From Diospyros lotus (Eukaryota > Streptophyta > Magnoliopsida > Ericales > Ebenaceae), in contig NC_068347.1 in the NCBI RefSeq assembly GCF_014633365.1, positions 23,830,433-23,894,432 of the forward strand: a DNA stretch of 64,000 nt, read 5' to 3'. The notes under the pieces are model-generated. The model did not search any database. It saw only the letters and a list, made by a program, of their open reading frames with translations, and was not told the origin of the DNA. Of the stretch, positions 48,601-56,394 are shown one piece after another; position 1 is the stretch's first letter; every line of letters starts with the position of its first letter. The position numbers and the translations under genes were made by a program.

Positions 48601-50866
48601 GACCTCAAGGGTACTCGTTGAAGTTTTTTTTTTTTTACTATAACACGGATTTTTTATTGTTCTTTTAGTGTTGGACTCTCTCTCTTTCTAGTCATGATGT
48701 TGAATTATTTATAATATTTGTTCGTTATATGTTTATGTTGTCTTCTTTGTTCTTTTAAATTTTTGAACCCTCAGCATTTGATAATATTGGGTAGTTAGCA
48801 GCTTGTCATTAGTTTTTTTTATTTGGGATGTTTTTCTTATTGTGCACCTTGGCTTGTAGTAATCTCCCTCTCACATGAGGGACAACATACCCTATTTAGT
48901 GTAGTTTCAGAGAGGTTCTCATAGAGTACACCCTTTTATTATCCATAAAAGCAGTGGCTGTGAAGATATTATGAAATGCTGTTTTTGCACATTAGTGGTT
49001 GTGTTGTTGGGAACAATTTCTCACGTGAACAAGCTAAAGGAGTTTTCACTATTGTTTGCTGCTTTCTATAACTCTGGAAGCAGAGTAATTTATCTTTTCT
49101 GAAAACTCTGCAAAAATGCAATTTTACCTTATTTTTGGGATTTGTCATTTTCCCTGAAACCTGACCTGTCTGTTTTTTATTTTTACTTCAGGTTGATGAT
49201 ACAGAGGTTATCAGTTTCCTTCTCTCTACTGAAATAATTCCTCTGTGCCTAAAGACTATGGAGATGGGGAGTGAACTTTCAAAAACGGTAAGTTCCCCTG
49301 GTGAATCATTTGAAATTCCCCCCACCATTTTACAAGTTTTGATAAAGCATCATTCACTTGATGGTGGCTGATAGGAAATGGTCTGATGTCACAATTTTTG
49401 CATCTTGGAAGAAGTGATTATCGTTGGCTATGCTTAAATGATCTGTGTTCCATATGCGTCATTGTTGGCCACTTTTATGATTCTTGGAAGAAAATAAATG
49501 TGATTGCTAAGCCAGATTATAGGATCATAACTATGGTGTAGCATGGTTAGATGTACATGGTTCCTTTTGGAAGATCATATTTCTCTAATTGCTGCCTTGT
49601 TTAATATAGAACACTAAAATATTAATGAAAATTACTTCAATTTACGAAGATTCTGATCTTTCATTTTAAGTTCCTCATTTTCAAATTAATCAAATGCAAC
49701 AGAGTTCTTAGTTCTTACAATTCCCTAGACTTGGCTTTTAGGTCAATTGAAGTCTGATTAAATATTTATACTGACAGGTTGCTACATTTATTGTTCAAAA
49801 AATTTTGATGGATGATGTGGGTCTGGATTATATATGTACGACAGCAGAGCGATTTTTCGCTCTAGGTCAAGTGTTGGCAAATATGGTGGCTGCACTTACT
49901 GAACAGCCCTCATCACGCCTGCTAAAACATATCATTCGCTGTTATCTTCGTCTATCTGACAACCCAAGGTTGGTCAATTGTTTATTTTGATGTGAACGCA
50001 GTCTTAAGATTTATAGTATGTATGCAGTTCCTTTATCTTTTCTGTAGTTCTCCACTGCCCCATGTACTAAATCAACTGTTTGGTCCTCATGAGGCAGAGC
50101 TTGTGATGCCCTGAGTGGCTGCCTGCCAGATATGCTGAGGGACGGCACCTTCAATGCTGCACTTCAGGTAGGCCCTCATTAAAATACTTAAAAGAGTCCA
50201 ACTTCTGGTTTCTAGGGTTCCTTTTGTAACTTCGCAAAACTTAATATGGCACACCTCTCTGTGAATTTGCCCCATGTGGCCAGTTTTCATACATGCTGTC
50301 GCATCACCATAACAATAATATGGGTTGTAATGGGTGATAGCCTTTGTAACATTCTGTATTAGTTTAGAGGTGAATGCACTTCCCTTCATAACCAAGTTCG
50401 TTATAGATATGAATTTTATGGCTAACCAATCCTCTAGCAATGTGGACTTTTCAGTGTTACTATTGTTCAGATGTAGCTGTTTGTTGATCAATCTGTCTAT
50501 TCAGCAAATAAATAGCATTCATATGATCTATGAGCATGCATGTGTGCATGGGGGTGTAGAAATTTCTTGATAGCATACTCGATCAAACTAGTAATTTTCT
50601 TCCCAACTATAGATCCCATACCTCCCTTGTGTGTGTGTCTGGAAATATTACATTCTTAAACATGCGTAGCTCCCGTTACATGCAAGTGTACTTTGAACAT
50701 GAGATACATTTTTCTTTCCATAATTTGGTGGATGATAACTTCCATGATATTGCACTTTTAGGAAGATGCAACAACAGGAAGGTGGTTACAGCAATTGCTT
50801 CACAAAGTGCAGGGACCTCGTGTTGCACCTCAGGCTGGGGGATTCAACCATATGCGGGTGTACTAA
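21480..50866 (+). CDS. CNOT9: CCR4-NOT complex subunit 9 (RCD1/CAF40 family), 9 exons
   Basis: Exons: 21480-21659, 23357-23428, 28997-29086, 29506-29548, 30709-30815, 49192-49287, 49778-49968, 50098-50167, 50762-50866. They give 317 codons with no frame break and GT/AG borders throughout. CNOT9 is the armadillo-repeat subunit that binds the CNOT1 scaffold and recruits repressors to the CCR4-NOT mRNA deadenylase in the cytoplasm (family knowledge). Family sequence includes [20 protein letters not shown], [24 protein letters not shown] helices, [20 protein letters not shown] and a C-terminal [17 protein letters not shown]. Length fits plant homologues (roughly 310-325). The Ser/Pro-rich residues 1-30 are the usual variable plant N-terminus. 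Introns 2 and 5 (5.6 and 18.4 kb) are full of retrotransposons. Confidence 0.95.
22128..22280. mobile_element. MITE in CNOT9 intron 1
   Basis: Inverted repeats CCATGGGCTACATAAT (22160) and ATTATGTAGCCCATGG (22248-22263) flank a palindromic interior (TACCCCTCACT and complement-like AGGGGTATTTT). It is related to the 20292 and 20553 elements. Confidence 0.65.
23110..23245 (+). mobile_element. RTE-type LINE 3' end in intron 1
   Basis: The frame ends with [20 protein letters not shown] then NPT and a stop, the C-terminal end of plant RTE LINE polymerases. It is followed by CATAGTGGGATAAAGGC and a (TTG)n tail at 23229-23243. It is a short 5'-truncated copy. Confidence 0.65.
23357..23428 (+). CDS. 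CNOT9: CNOT9 exon 2
   Basis: 24 codons ([20 protein letters not shown] then ALLQ) between acceptor TGTTTTTAG and donor GTATGC. Phase 0 on both sides. Confidence 0.93.
23790..24930 (+). pseudogene. T8 integrase
   Basis: [15 protein letters not shown] and [14 protein letters not shown], then [16 protein letters not shown] and [19 protein letters not shown] give the D,D-35-E core (24008-24316). [10 protein letters not shown] and [17 protein letters not shown] mark the C-terminal domain (24320-24928). Stops near 23998, 24314 and 24926 break it. Confidence 0.87.
24940..25640 (+). pseudogene. T8 reverse transcriptase, catalytic aspartate lost
   Basis: A 225-codon open stretch with [47 protein letters not shown] and [16 protein letters not shown]. 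The catalytic box reads YVVDIIITG in place of YVDD, so even a translated product would lack an essential metal ligand. [15 protein letters not shown] follows. Confidence 0.88.
25760..26368 (+). pseudogene. T8 RNase H
   Basis: A long frame (25769-26368) with [39 protein letters not shown] and [20 protein letters not shown], then ADIFTKPLS at the C-terminus. It ends in a normal stop just before the purine tract, so this part is fairly well preserved. Confidence 0.88.
26640..27500 (+). mobile_element. Decayed L1-type LINE reverse transcriptase in intron 2
   Basis: [19 protein letters not shown] (near 26760-26815) and [17 protein letters not shown] (near 26850) match the LINE RT motifs for INxxKS and LPxxYLGx[23 protein letters not shown] (near 27105-27165) is the downstream conserved block. 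Frames shift several times and no ends are identified. Confidence 0.6.
27501..28996. other. Remainder of CNOT9 intron 2
   Basis: AT-rich intron. No further element can be named with confidence. 27501-27900 may be the tail of the LINE. The intron ends with a branch/pyrimidine region and acceptor GTTTGCAG at 28996. Confidence 0.5.
28997..29086 (+). CDS. CNOT9: CNOT9 exon 3
   Basis: 30 codons, [20 protein letters not shown] then [10 protein letters not shown], a highly conserved family segment. Donor GTACTG. Phase 0. Confidence 0.94.
29506..29548 (+). CDS. CNOT9: CNOT9 exon 4
   Basis: 43-bp exon [14 protein letters not shown] plus one base. It joins exon 5 to make the Ala codon G|CG. Acceptor TTTTGCAG, donor GTAATT. 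Confidence 0.93.
30709..30815 (+). CDS. CNOT9: CNOT9 exon 5
   Basis: 107 bp, [19 protein letters not shown] then [16 protein letters not shown], the most conserved core helices of the family. Donor AAG|GTGCTT opens the 18.4-kb intron 5. Confidence 0.95.
30816..31826. other. CNOT9 intron 5, part before T9
   Basis: AT-rich intron with short C/G-richer tract 31060-31260. No coding region, LTR or inverted repeat pair that I can support. Confidence 0.5.
31827..32112 (+). repeat. T9 5' LTR
   Basis: 286 bp. It shares GATTGATCCCCTTGATTAAG and TTCTTAGAAAGTG with the 3' copy. A TATATAAATA box near 32050 is the likely LTR promoter. Confidence 0.88.
32362..33311 (+). pseudogene. T9 gag
   Basis: Starts at ATG 32362 ([17 protein letters not shown]). 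The Copia gag motif [19 protein letters not shown] follows, then after a frameshift [25 protein letters not shown] knuckle [14 protein letters not shown] lies at 33106-33147. One frameshift near 32600-32650 and a stop at 32883 break it. Confidence 0.85.
33345..34304 (+). pseudogene. T9 protease and first part of integrase
   Basis: NSWIIDSG marks the protease active site (about 33368), then [16 protein letters not shown]-pre-integrase ([20 protein letters not shown]) leads to the integrase core with [27 protein letters not shown] and [12 protein letters not shown]. Multiple stops are present. T10 cut the frame at 34304. Confidence 0.82.
34305..34778 (+). repeat. T10 5' LTR
   Basis: 474 bp. 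It differs from the 3' LTR mainly by one 16-bp block, present here between two GATTAGGAT/TATTAGGAT copies near 34510-34530. A CTATAAATATG promoter motif is at about 34585. Confidence 0.9.
34813..35945 (+). pseudogene. T10 gag
   Basis: ATG 34813 ([14 protein letters not shown]) opens 187 codons through the capsid motif [20 protein letters not shown] and [14 protein letters not shown]. Two TGA codons (35374, 35392) fall where Trp/Gly-Trp is expected, then [22 protein letters not shown] knuckle [14 protein letters not shown] lies near 35897-35938. One small frameshift occurs near 35650. Confidence 0.88.
36110..36400 (+). pseudogene. T10 aspartic protease
   Basis: The active site [12 protein letters not shown] is intact (near 36160-36195), followed by [20 protein letters not shown] and [12 protein letters not shown]. 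Stops at 36219 (TAG) and 36393 (TAG in place of Trp) interrupt it. Confidence 0.85.
36405..37979 (+). pseudogene. T10 reverse transcriptase and RNase H
   Basis: A single 524-codon frame, uninterrupted. RT motifs [49 protein letters not shown] and catalytic [10 protein letters not shown] are all intact, as are the thumb block [14 protein letters not shown] and RNase H with [18 protein letters not shown] and [11 protein letters not shown]. The TGA at 37977-37979 falls inside the RNase H to integrase junction [14 protein letters not shown] and cuts pol. Confidence 0.93.
37980..39371 (+). pseudogene. T10 integrase
   Basis: HHCC finger ([28 protein letters not shown]), then TGA at 38454 in PRTQ-stop-GMDF. 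The core has [28 protein letters not shown] and [19 protein letters not shown]. The C-terminal domain reads [20 protein letters not shown]. No chromodomain is seen. The frame runs 60 bp into the 3' LTR, as in many plant Gypsy elements. Confidence 0.92.
39308..39765 (+). repeat. T10 3' LTR
   Basis: 458 bp, matching 34305-34778 apart from scattered substitutions and the 16-bp deletion near 39510. Confidence 0.9.
39766..41940 (+). pseudogene. T9 integrase end, reverse transcriptase and RNase H
   Basis: Resumes after the TTCTT repeat with [20 protein letters not shown] and [70 protein letters not shown] and an intact YVDDIIIT at 41080. RNase [38 protein letters not shown]. Stops and shifts (40626, 40771, 40920, 41135, 41240) break it. 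Confidence 0.87.
42029..42315 (+). repeat. T9 3' LTR
   Basis: 287 bp directly after the purine tract. Similar to 31827-32112 with roughly one difference per 12-15 bases by eye, which suggests an insertion clearly older than T10. Confidence 0.88.
42316..42721. other. CNOT9 intron 5 between T9 and T11
   Basis: About 400 bp of AT-rich intron. Nothing else is recognisable. It ends in GCATG, the T11 target duplication. Confidence 0.6.
42722..42882 (-). repeat. T11 3' LTR
   Basis: 161 bp with a (TA)n run at 42828-42845. It matches 48062-48226 closely. The other copy has a few extra bases around ACCAATAAGGTATAACTAG. Confidence 0.9.
43080..43600 (-). pseudogene. T11 RNase H
   Basis: The minus-strand frame 43603-43379 reads [20 protein letters not shown] then [14 protein letters not shown], the RT-RNase H connection. 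43080-43260 encodes an RNase H end resembling [13 protein letters not shown] and [17 protein letters not shown] sequence, out of frame in places. Confidence 0.78.
43600..44340 (-). pseudogene. T11 reverse transcriptase
   Basis: Frame 44289-43957: [55 protein letters not shown]. The box YVDDIIII is present on the minus strand near 43846-43826. [19 protein letters not shown] and [13 protein letters not shown] follow (43757-43557). It closely resembles T6 in this last block. Confidence 0.87.
44810..45640 (-). pseudogene. T11 integrase
   Basis: The minus-strand 45212-44844 reads [20 protein letters not shown] then [18 protein letters not shown] and [17 protein letters not shown]. 45481-45194 carries the core, frameshifted, with [13 protein letters not shown]. 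Upstream 45500-45640 encodes the GAG-pre-integrase remnant. Confidence 0.83.
45704..46087 (-). pseudogene. T11 aspartic protease
   Basis: 127-codon minus-strand frame with [20 protein letters not shown]. The catalytic triplet is Asp-Ser-Ala. It continues [17 protein letters not shown] and [15 protein letters not shown]. Copia proteases usually read DSGA(S/T)xH. Confidence 0.85.
46151..47040 (-). pseudogene. T11 gag
   Basis: Minus strand from about 47040. The C-terminal frame 46594-46151 has [39 protein letters not shown] and a zinc knuckle [14 protein letters not shown] in which the metal-binding His is replaced by Tyr. Related to T6 gag (QQQQRDQMF). Confidence 0.82.
47320..47590. repeat. 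Degenerate tandem repeat in T11 leader, about 24-bp period
   Basis: About ten consecutive variants of GGATCTGAAGATCGACGGTC with GATCTGA and GAC/GAT cores. It ends in a (GGC)n run at 47550-47566. It lies in the element's 5' leader between the primer site and gag. Confidence 0.75.
48049..48061 (-). other. T11 primer-binding site
   Basis: The minus strand reads TGGTATCAGAGCC directly next to the LTR that starts at 48062. Complementary to tRNA-iMet. Confidence 0.88.
48062..48226 (-). repeat. T11 5' LTR
   Basis: 165 bp, TGTGAAG to CTAACA. Followed by the right GCATG. Confidence 0.9.
48227..49191. other. End of CNOT9 intron 5
   Basis: Non-coding. A (CT)n microsatellite of about 12 units lies at 48407-48429. 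It ends with a T-rich tract and acceptor TTTTTACTTCAG at 49191. Confidence 0.6.
49192..49287 (+). CDS. CNOT9: CNOT9 exon 6
   Basis: 32 codons, [20 protein letters not shown] then [12 protein letters not shown]. Donor GTAAGT. Phase 0. Confidence 0.95.
49778..49968 (+). CDS. CNOT9: CNOT9 exon 7
   Basis: 191 bp, [40 protein letters not shown], then [19 protein letters not shown], ending AG of the next Arg codon. Acceptor CTGACAG, donor GTTGGT. Confidence 0.95.
50098..50167 (+). CDS. CNOT9: CNOT9 exon 8
   Basis: 70 bp, completing Arg then [18 protein letters not shown] and NAALQ. Acceptor GAGGCAG, donor GTAGGC. The acceptor AG|AGC has a second AG two bases later, but only this choice keeps the family sequence PRACDAL. 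Confidence 0.93.
50762..50866 (+). CDS. CNOT9: CNOT9 exon 9 and stop
   Basis: 34 codons, [20 protein letters not shown] then a short plant-type tail ending HMRVY and TAA at 50864-50866. Acceptor CACTTTTAG. Confidence 0.93.
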   Translation, partial: EDATTGRWLQQLLHKVQGPRVAPQAGGFNHMRVY

Positions 50867-51375
50867 AGTTAAAGTTACATGCAGTGGTATTGGAACTCCA
50901 TTTTGTCGCCCTTCAGGCTTTTATTATGTGTGAATTATGTTGTCTTGTTGGGGTATTTTCATAGTAATAACATGGATTAATAGTCCTTGCTAGCCAAAAG
51001 AAGACATCTCATGGCTCTTTGCATAGTTTTGTTATGGATAATTGTTATTGTTCTTTTCATGCATTCCTATTTGATTTGTTATGGAGCTTGTTATGGTTTC
51101 CAAGAGGGGAAATGGCGCTTGTGCGGTGTGTTTTTTTGAACCCTAGATGTTGTGTTTTTTGTTGACTTAAGGTTCTCAGCTTAAAGTAATAGCATGAGTA
51201 TCCTTGGTCTGTTGGTGTTGGTAGCTATAGTAAGGTGGCTCCTTTATGACTAGAAATTCATGGGGTCGAGTTGTGGAAACACCCTCTTTGCAAATAAAGT
51301 AAGGGAAAATTTGTTTACAAATATGACCTTCATAAAGTGAGGACTTTCATGCACTGGTAACCCCTTACAAATATA
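50867..51375 (+). other. CNOT9 3' UTR and downstream flank
   Basis: No open frame of note. T-rich 3' UTR-like sequence to about 51150. A precise poly(A) site cannot be fixed by eye. From about 51200 the flank leads to the LINE target duplication. Confidence 0.5.
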
Positions 51376-51386
51376 ATATAAATGTT

Positions 51387-52441
51387 TTTTTCTGTAAATA
51401 AGAATTATATAGAACAAACAACAAGCGCAAAAGCGACTACAAACACAGCTGGGGCATACCCCGAATAGAGAACATAACTACATCACAAGCCAACGCAAGG
51501 CAAAAATAAGGACAAAAAACACCACCTCAAACACATGCGGCAGGAAAGAGTCACATAAGACAAAGCATATGAAAACAACAGAACCATGGAAAGCTGCACC
51601 ATCGAAGCTACAAAGAAAAAACAACGAGACCTCCCAGGCATGACACGCCAAGGAGAGAGAACACGACCAAAGGCATAAAGATGGGAGAGAAGATCAAGCA
51701 CTCGGACATGAGCGAAAACAGGAATGAGGAAGCTGCTAGAAATGAACCAGGGCAATGCTCTGAAGGGATTGAGAAAACTGCATGGAGGCTAGCCTCACCC
51801 AAACCGCCTACTAGATCTGGTACGCAAGCTGGCCCGGAGGCCGCTCACTATCCCGAAAGCAACGGTTGTTACGCTCACGCCATATAAAGTAAATAGCCAC
51901 CTGAAGAGTAAGTCGGTGAGCCACCATCCACGGGGATCTACCGCACAACCGATGAGCTGCCCAGGAAACACTTCACTCCCAACTCATCTAGGGCTAAGCA
52001 AACTTCATGTGGCATTTAAGCTACTACAAAACCTGTCTAGAATAAACACAACTAAAAAATAAGTGGCTATGGCGCTCCATCGCGCACCTGCACAAGAAAC
52101 ACCTGTTAGGAAATGCCATATATAAATTTAACCGATCCAGAGTAGAAAGACGCTCCTTAATGGCAAGCCAAAGGATAAAAGCATAGGATGGGACCCCGAA
52201 GGAGTTCCAGACTAATCGAAATCAAGGGACCCGAGCTCTCCTGCCTCTTAAAACACTCATAGCAAAGCGGGCCGAGAAACAACCATTAGGAGCAGGGACC
52301 CTACCAAGGGAGGTCATGGGAAAGGGACCGAGGTGGACTCGGCAAATTCTCCAAAATTAGCTAGGCTTCCCTTGAAAAAACAACATGGGGCCACGACCAG
52401 TTGCCCTAAGAGATAATGGAGGAAACCCTAGCTGTAGAGGG
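51387..52441 (-). pseudogene. T12 LINE, C-terminal region and 3' UTR
   Basis: On the minus strand the region carries the cysteine/histidine-rich end of L1 polymerase: fragments such as CFLCRCAMERH near 52070-52100 and a WRERNNRCF-type block near 51840-51880. It is broken by stops. The last 400 bp are probably 3' UTR. Confidence 0.55.
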
Positions 52442-52789
52442 TGTCATGTCCTAAGGGTAATTAGAAGGGCAATAATGTAATTAGTTATATTAGTTTGTTA
52501 GAGATATTTGGGTGTTTGTTAGGAGCACATGGGTGCTGTTAGAAATTAGTTAAGGAGCTAGCTAAGGCCTATAAAAAGGCCCATTGTAAGAGGAGAGGGT
52601 ATGCTGAAAATTATTGAATTGAATATCTGATTCTCTCTCATTTTCTCTCTACTTCTCTCCCTCATTTCTCTCTACATCCTTCCCCATTTCTGTCCAAATA
52701 TCCCTCTAAACTTTTTGTTCTTAGTTCTACTCAATCGGATTCTTCCGATTGCCAATCCAGCCCTCGTTATGAACCCTAGGTTCGTGACA
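52442..52789 (+). repeat. T13 5' LTR
   Basis: 348 bp. It contains CTATAAAAAGGCC (TATA box, 52569-52581), CT-rich leader sequence and a short inverted motif CAATCGGATTCTTCCGATTG near its end. Confidence 0.92.
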
Positions 52790-54099
52790 AATGATATCAG
52801 AGCATCGTTCCTTGGCTGTTAATGTCCGATGGCTCCTTTGTGATTGATTTCCGACGATTTAGGCCGCGATCTTTAGCGACCCAAGCTGGTTCAACGAGCT
52901 ACCATTTATCGGTGGTGCTCAGCCAGTCGTTAAGATTGTAGTGAGTGAGGAGTCGATTCTTCATGTTGATTGGAAATTATAGTCGAATTGAATTAGAAAA
53001 TTTCCAGCCATAGAATCCGCTGCGACTGACTCTTCCAAACGTCGAAGCAGACTCAAGGCCAGGCGATTCGGGACTGGAAGTGTTGTCGATTTTTGGAGGC
53101 GAAGCAGACAGTGACGCTCGGTTGTGAAACTCAAGCGTGTTGCCGACTTCAGTGGCGACTTTGAAGGACAGTAACGGAGCCGACCTCGGCCATCCAAGCA
53201 AGCTTAGGGAGCGACAGCAGTGACGCGGGTTGGTCAAACGACTGGAGTGGGTGACTAGAGGGTGACGCGAATGGCCAGGAGATTGCAATTTGGACTTGGG
53301 AGTGTTGCAACCGTCCAAGGCGAGCGTAAGCCCATCGAAGGTGAAGCGGACGGCCCATACCATTACGACCCAGACCGGTAAGCTTCGTATAGGCGTGGCT
53401 GTGGCAGTTTTGATCGGGAACTCCGTTTGGAATTCTGTGGGTGTGGCCGCTGGATCGAAAGGCACGGTGGTGCTGCAAATTTTTGGGTCGAGAAGCAATT
53501 CTGACCGTTCGAGTGAGGCGAGCTGCCCACCTTGTTCGAAGGGGGATTCCGACCATTATAGAAGAATTAACCTAGGGAGAATCGAGCCCATAACCAGCCA
53601 TTGAAGCAACGAGCAAGTGATTTTCGTTGGTGATTTGGAGGCGACTTGGCTGGGCGGTTCCAGCGACTTTGGAGATTTGGAAGGTGGTTAGGTGTTGGAA
53701 GGTGCTAATCTCCAAGCCAGCGAGCCCCCTCAGTTCAGAATTGGAAGGCGCAACAGGTGAGTGACCCTCGGCCAATAATTTCGGTAATTATTGTACGAAA
53801 ATCGGGAGCAACAGGTTGAATTCGGTTGAGATTTTTAGTGATTTAGAGCAGCAGAGTTGATTAATTTAGTTAGGCGAAGGCATAGCAGCTATTTGGAGTC
53901 AATTGATTTTCTGGAGGCTGTTTATCCGTTGCGTTAGTCAGCTTGAATTGGCAACTCGGTTGCAGATCAGAGTGGCGCAGCGGATTCGATGGGTTTCATG
54001 TGGGAAGTGGACTCCTCCAGCTTATCCAGCTCGTTGGTTGTTGGTGCTTGAGGCTGTGAGCAAAGGGAAACAAAGGCAGCCAAGGGGAGCAGTGCATAC
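52790..54099 (+). other. T13 leader
   Basis: 1.3 kb after the primer site. G-rich, with many short open frames on both strands that have no shared domain. I see no coding signal. It is likely a long untranslated leader, as in other large non-autonomous LTR elements. Confidence 0.5.
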
Positions 54100-55275
54100 A
54101 TGGAGCAAATGAACCCTAGATTGCAGCAAAAGAATGCTTCATTTTCAGCTGGAATGGAGCTTCAATGGTAGCCAAAGAATGCTACATTTTCAGTTGACCA
54201 GAAACATCAAATTTGGGAAAAGAAGTTTGAGAATGAGACTAGCCGAAGGGACAAAGGAACCAGCAGTGGGTTTGATGAAGAGTGCAAGGAATTCGTTCGA
54301 ATGTTTCGCGAAAAGTTGCAAGAGTTTGCAATGATACTATCTAAGGAGTATCATTACAATTTTCCAGCGGAATACTTCGACGATTATCATGGAAGTTTTA
54401 ACAAGGAGGAATTTCTCAAAATGGACCAACTAAAGGAGAAGTGAAGATGGTAGGAAGGGGATTCAGTTGCAGTGATTGAGAAGTTAGAAGAAAAAATAAT
54501 ACCCCAAGATGCATCTACTGAAAGGCTGCAAGGAAATAATAGGGAAGCAATTGATGAAGTGATAGAGGAAGCCAAAGCCAGCTCATTACCCCAGGTGGCT
54601 AGTGCATGGGCAGAAGGATTTGGTATTGCTCCAGATCAGAAGTTTGTGGAAAATGGGACAGCATTGGATCAAACAAATCAGACTAAAGGACCAGCCATCG
54701 GTGTGGATGATGGTGCTGAAGCCTTTCCTCAGATTTTAGACTTATCGAAATTTGAGGAACAATCACATTCGGAACAAAATATGGATTTGACTTGGGTTAA
54801 AATAGGCAACGAGAAGGTGAAGACAACACTAGCTGGAGGAAAACTAAGGGATATAGCGGAAGGAATCGAAGGGATTGCTGAAGAAAACAAAACTATCGCT
54901 GCTGTGTTGGTTTTTGCTCCTACTAGAAAATCCAAGCTGCTGTCTAACATATGGAAGGATGATTTGTTGGCTGAAATTGAAGTTGCACCAGCTCCTAAGG
55001 CTAATGCTCACAAGCAGCCTTGGTATGAGTGTCCAAGGCAAATCTGCAATCTTCCATTGCTGCATTTCGAGGATGCTGATGATATCTTTCAACGTGCAGC
55101 TGTGGTGCACCATGGAGGTGTAGGAACAACTGCTGCTAGTATTGAACTTGAACTCTATCAAATTGCTCCTATTGAAGTTCTAGGCCGAATTACGACGGGG
55201 ATTGATCTTGGATACTTAAGAACGAGGAAGAAGAAAAGGCCTAGAAGGACAAGAAAAGAAAGAAAGAAAAATTAG
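54100..55275 (+). pseudogene. T13 long reading frame, unknown protein with glycosyltransferase-like signature
   Basis: From ATG 54100 one frame runs 391 codons with only three stops (TAG 54169, TGA 54442, TAG 54451). The last 267 codons are fully open. The first part is charged and helical (EECKEFVRMFREKLQEFAMI, YHYNFPAEYFDDYHGSFNKE). The middle is acidic. Codons about 209-222 of the open part read AAVVHHGGVGTTAAS, very like the sugar-nucleotide-binding block of sterol glucosyltransferase/GT28-type enzymes (AVVHHGGxGTTAA). The C-terminus is a basic tail (RTRKKKRPRRTRKERKK). Resemblance beyond the block is weak, so capture of a host exon fragment is an inference. It is not a gag I recognise. 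Confidence 0.6.
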
Positions 55276-55362
55276 ATAGAGAAGGCGGGCATTGGATAAA
55301 GAAGCAATGGCTAGGTGGTAATAAGTTTCTTGGAGACAAGAAACATTTCAATAAGGGGAAAT

Positions 55363-55713
55363 TGTCATGTCCTAAGGGTAATTAGAAGGGCAATAATGTA
55401 ATTAGTTATATTAGTTTGTTAGGAGATATTTGGGTGTTTGTTAGGAGCACATGGGTGCTGTTAGAAATTAGTTAAGGAGCTAGCTAAGGCCTATAAAAAG
55501 GCCCATTGTAAGAGGAGAGGGTATGCTGAAAATTATTGAATTGAATATCTGATTCTCTCTCATTTTCTCTCTACTTCACTCCCTCGTTTCTCTCTACATC
55601 CTTCCCCCATTTCTGTCCAAATATCCCTCTAAACTTTTTGTTCTTAGTTCTACTCAATCGGATTCTTCCGATTGCCAATCTAGCCCCCTGTTATGAACCC
55701 TAGGTTCATGACA
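55363..55713 (+). repeat. T13 3' LTR
   Basis: 351 bp, differing from the 5' copy by about ten substitutions/indels (one extra G near 55421, CCCC versus CCC near 55606). This implies a fairly recent insertion. Confidence 0.92.
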
Positions 55714-56387
55714 GAGGGGAGACCCATCCTCCTAGGAAGACCATGGGAGAAGTAATCCACCAGCACACCGAAGGGGTGCCATTGGTCATGCCAGAGAAAA
55801 ACACGATGCCCATTACCAATTTTCCACCTAATAAGTGGACGAACAATGCCTCTAAGGTTAAGGATCATACGCCAATACCACGGACATGAGTAAGGAGGCG
55901 TAAGAAACTAGAAGCAAGAATCCCTAATACGGTACGAGTGAATCCATCGAATCTAAAGGGATTCGGAAGAAGCCTGCATGAGGCGCCAGATCAATTTGGC
56001 AGCAAGAGCTAGATTCCAGATATGGAGGGGACGCAAACCGAGGCCTCCCTGGTCTTTTGGGAAGCAAATATCAAACCAGGCAACCTTAGCTTTATGGGGA
56101 GACAGATCCGGACCATCCCACAAGAAAGCACGTATGACTTTCTCAATTTCCTTATGAACTTTCTTGGGGAGCACAAAAATCGACGCCCAATAAACATGAA
56201 TGGTAGATAAGACCGATTGGACAAGCTGGAGGCGCCCCACAAAAGAAAGGAGGCGACCCCTCCAAGAAGCAACTTTAGAGCGAACACGGTCCAAGATGAC
56301 GACAGTCAACATAGGTGAGCTGCTTCGAGATAAGGGGAATCCCAAGATAACGAATAGGAAGAGAGCCCTCCCTACAGCCCAATTCCT
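55714..56387 (-). pseudogene. T12 LINE reverse transcriptase C-terminal part
   Basis: Minus-strand frame 56345-55953: MGFPLSRSSSPMLTVVILDR then WRGRLLSFVGRLQLVQSVLS and FPKDQGGLGLRPLHIWNLAL. 55868-55680 continues WKIGNGHRVFLWHDQWHP, the zinc-finger-like region after L1 RT. The RT catalytic core lies beyond the 5' truncation and is absent. Confidence 0.85.
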
Positions 56388-56394
56388 ATATAAA

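Larger units (their letters stand above)
52442..55713 (+). mobile_element. T13: non-autonomous LTR retrotransposon with an unusual coding region
   Basis: LTRs 52442-52789 (348 bp) and 55363-55713 (351 bp), TGTCATGTCC to TTCRTGACA, nearly identical. Perfect target duplication GAGGG (52437-52441, 55714-55718), primer site TGATATCAGAGC at 52792 (one mismatch to the iMet consensus) and purine tract ATAAGGGGAAAT before the 3' LTR. The 2.6-kb interior has no gag, protease, RT or integrase motif; instead it has one long frame at 54100-55275. It inserted into the LINE T12, so it is younger than that LINE. Confidence 0.9.

Noticed and set aside
51681..51887. 68-codon + strand frame inside the LINE
   Set aside because: It is the complement of the minus-strand LINE coding region.
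52961..53604. Overlapping open frames of 78-173 codons on both strands in the T13 leader
   Set aside because: GC-rich sequence opens all frames by chance; none contains a known motif and they conflict with one another.
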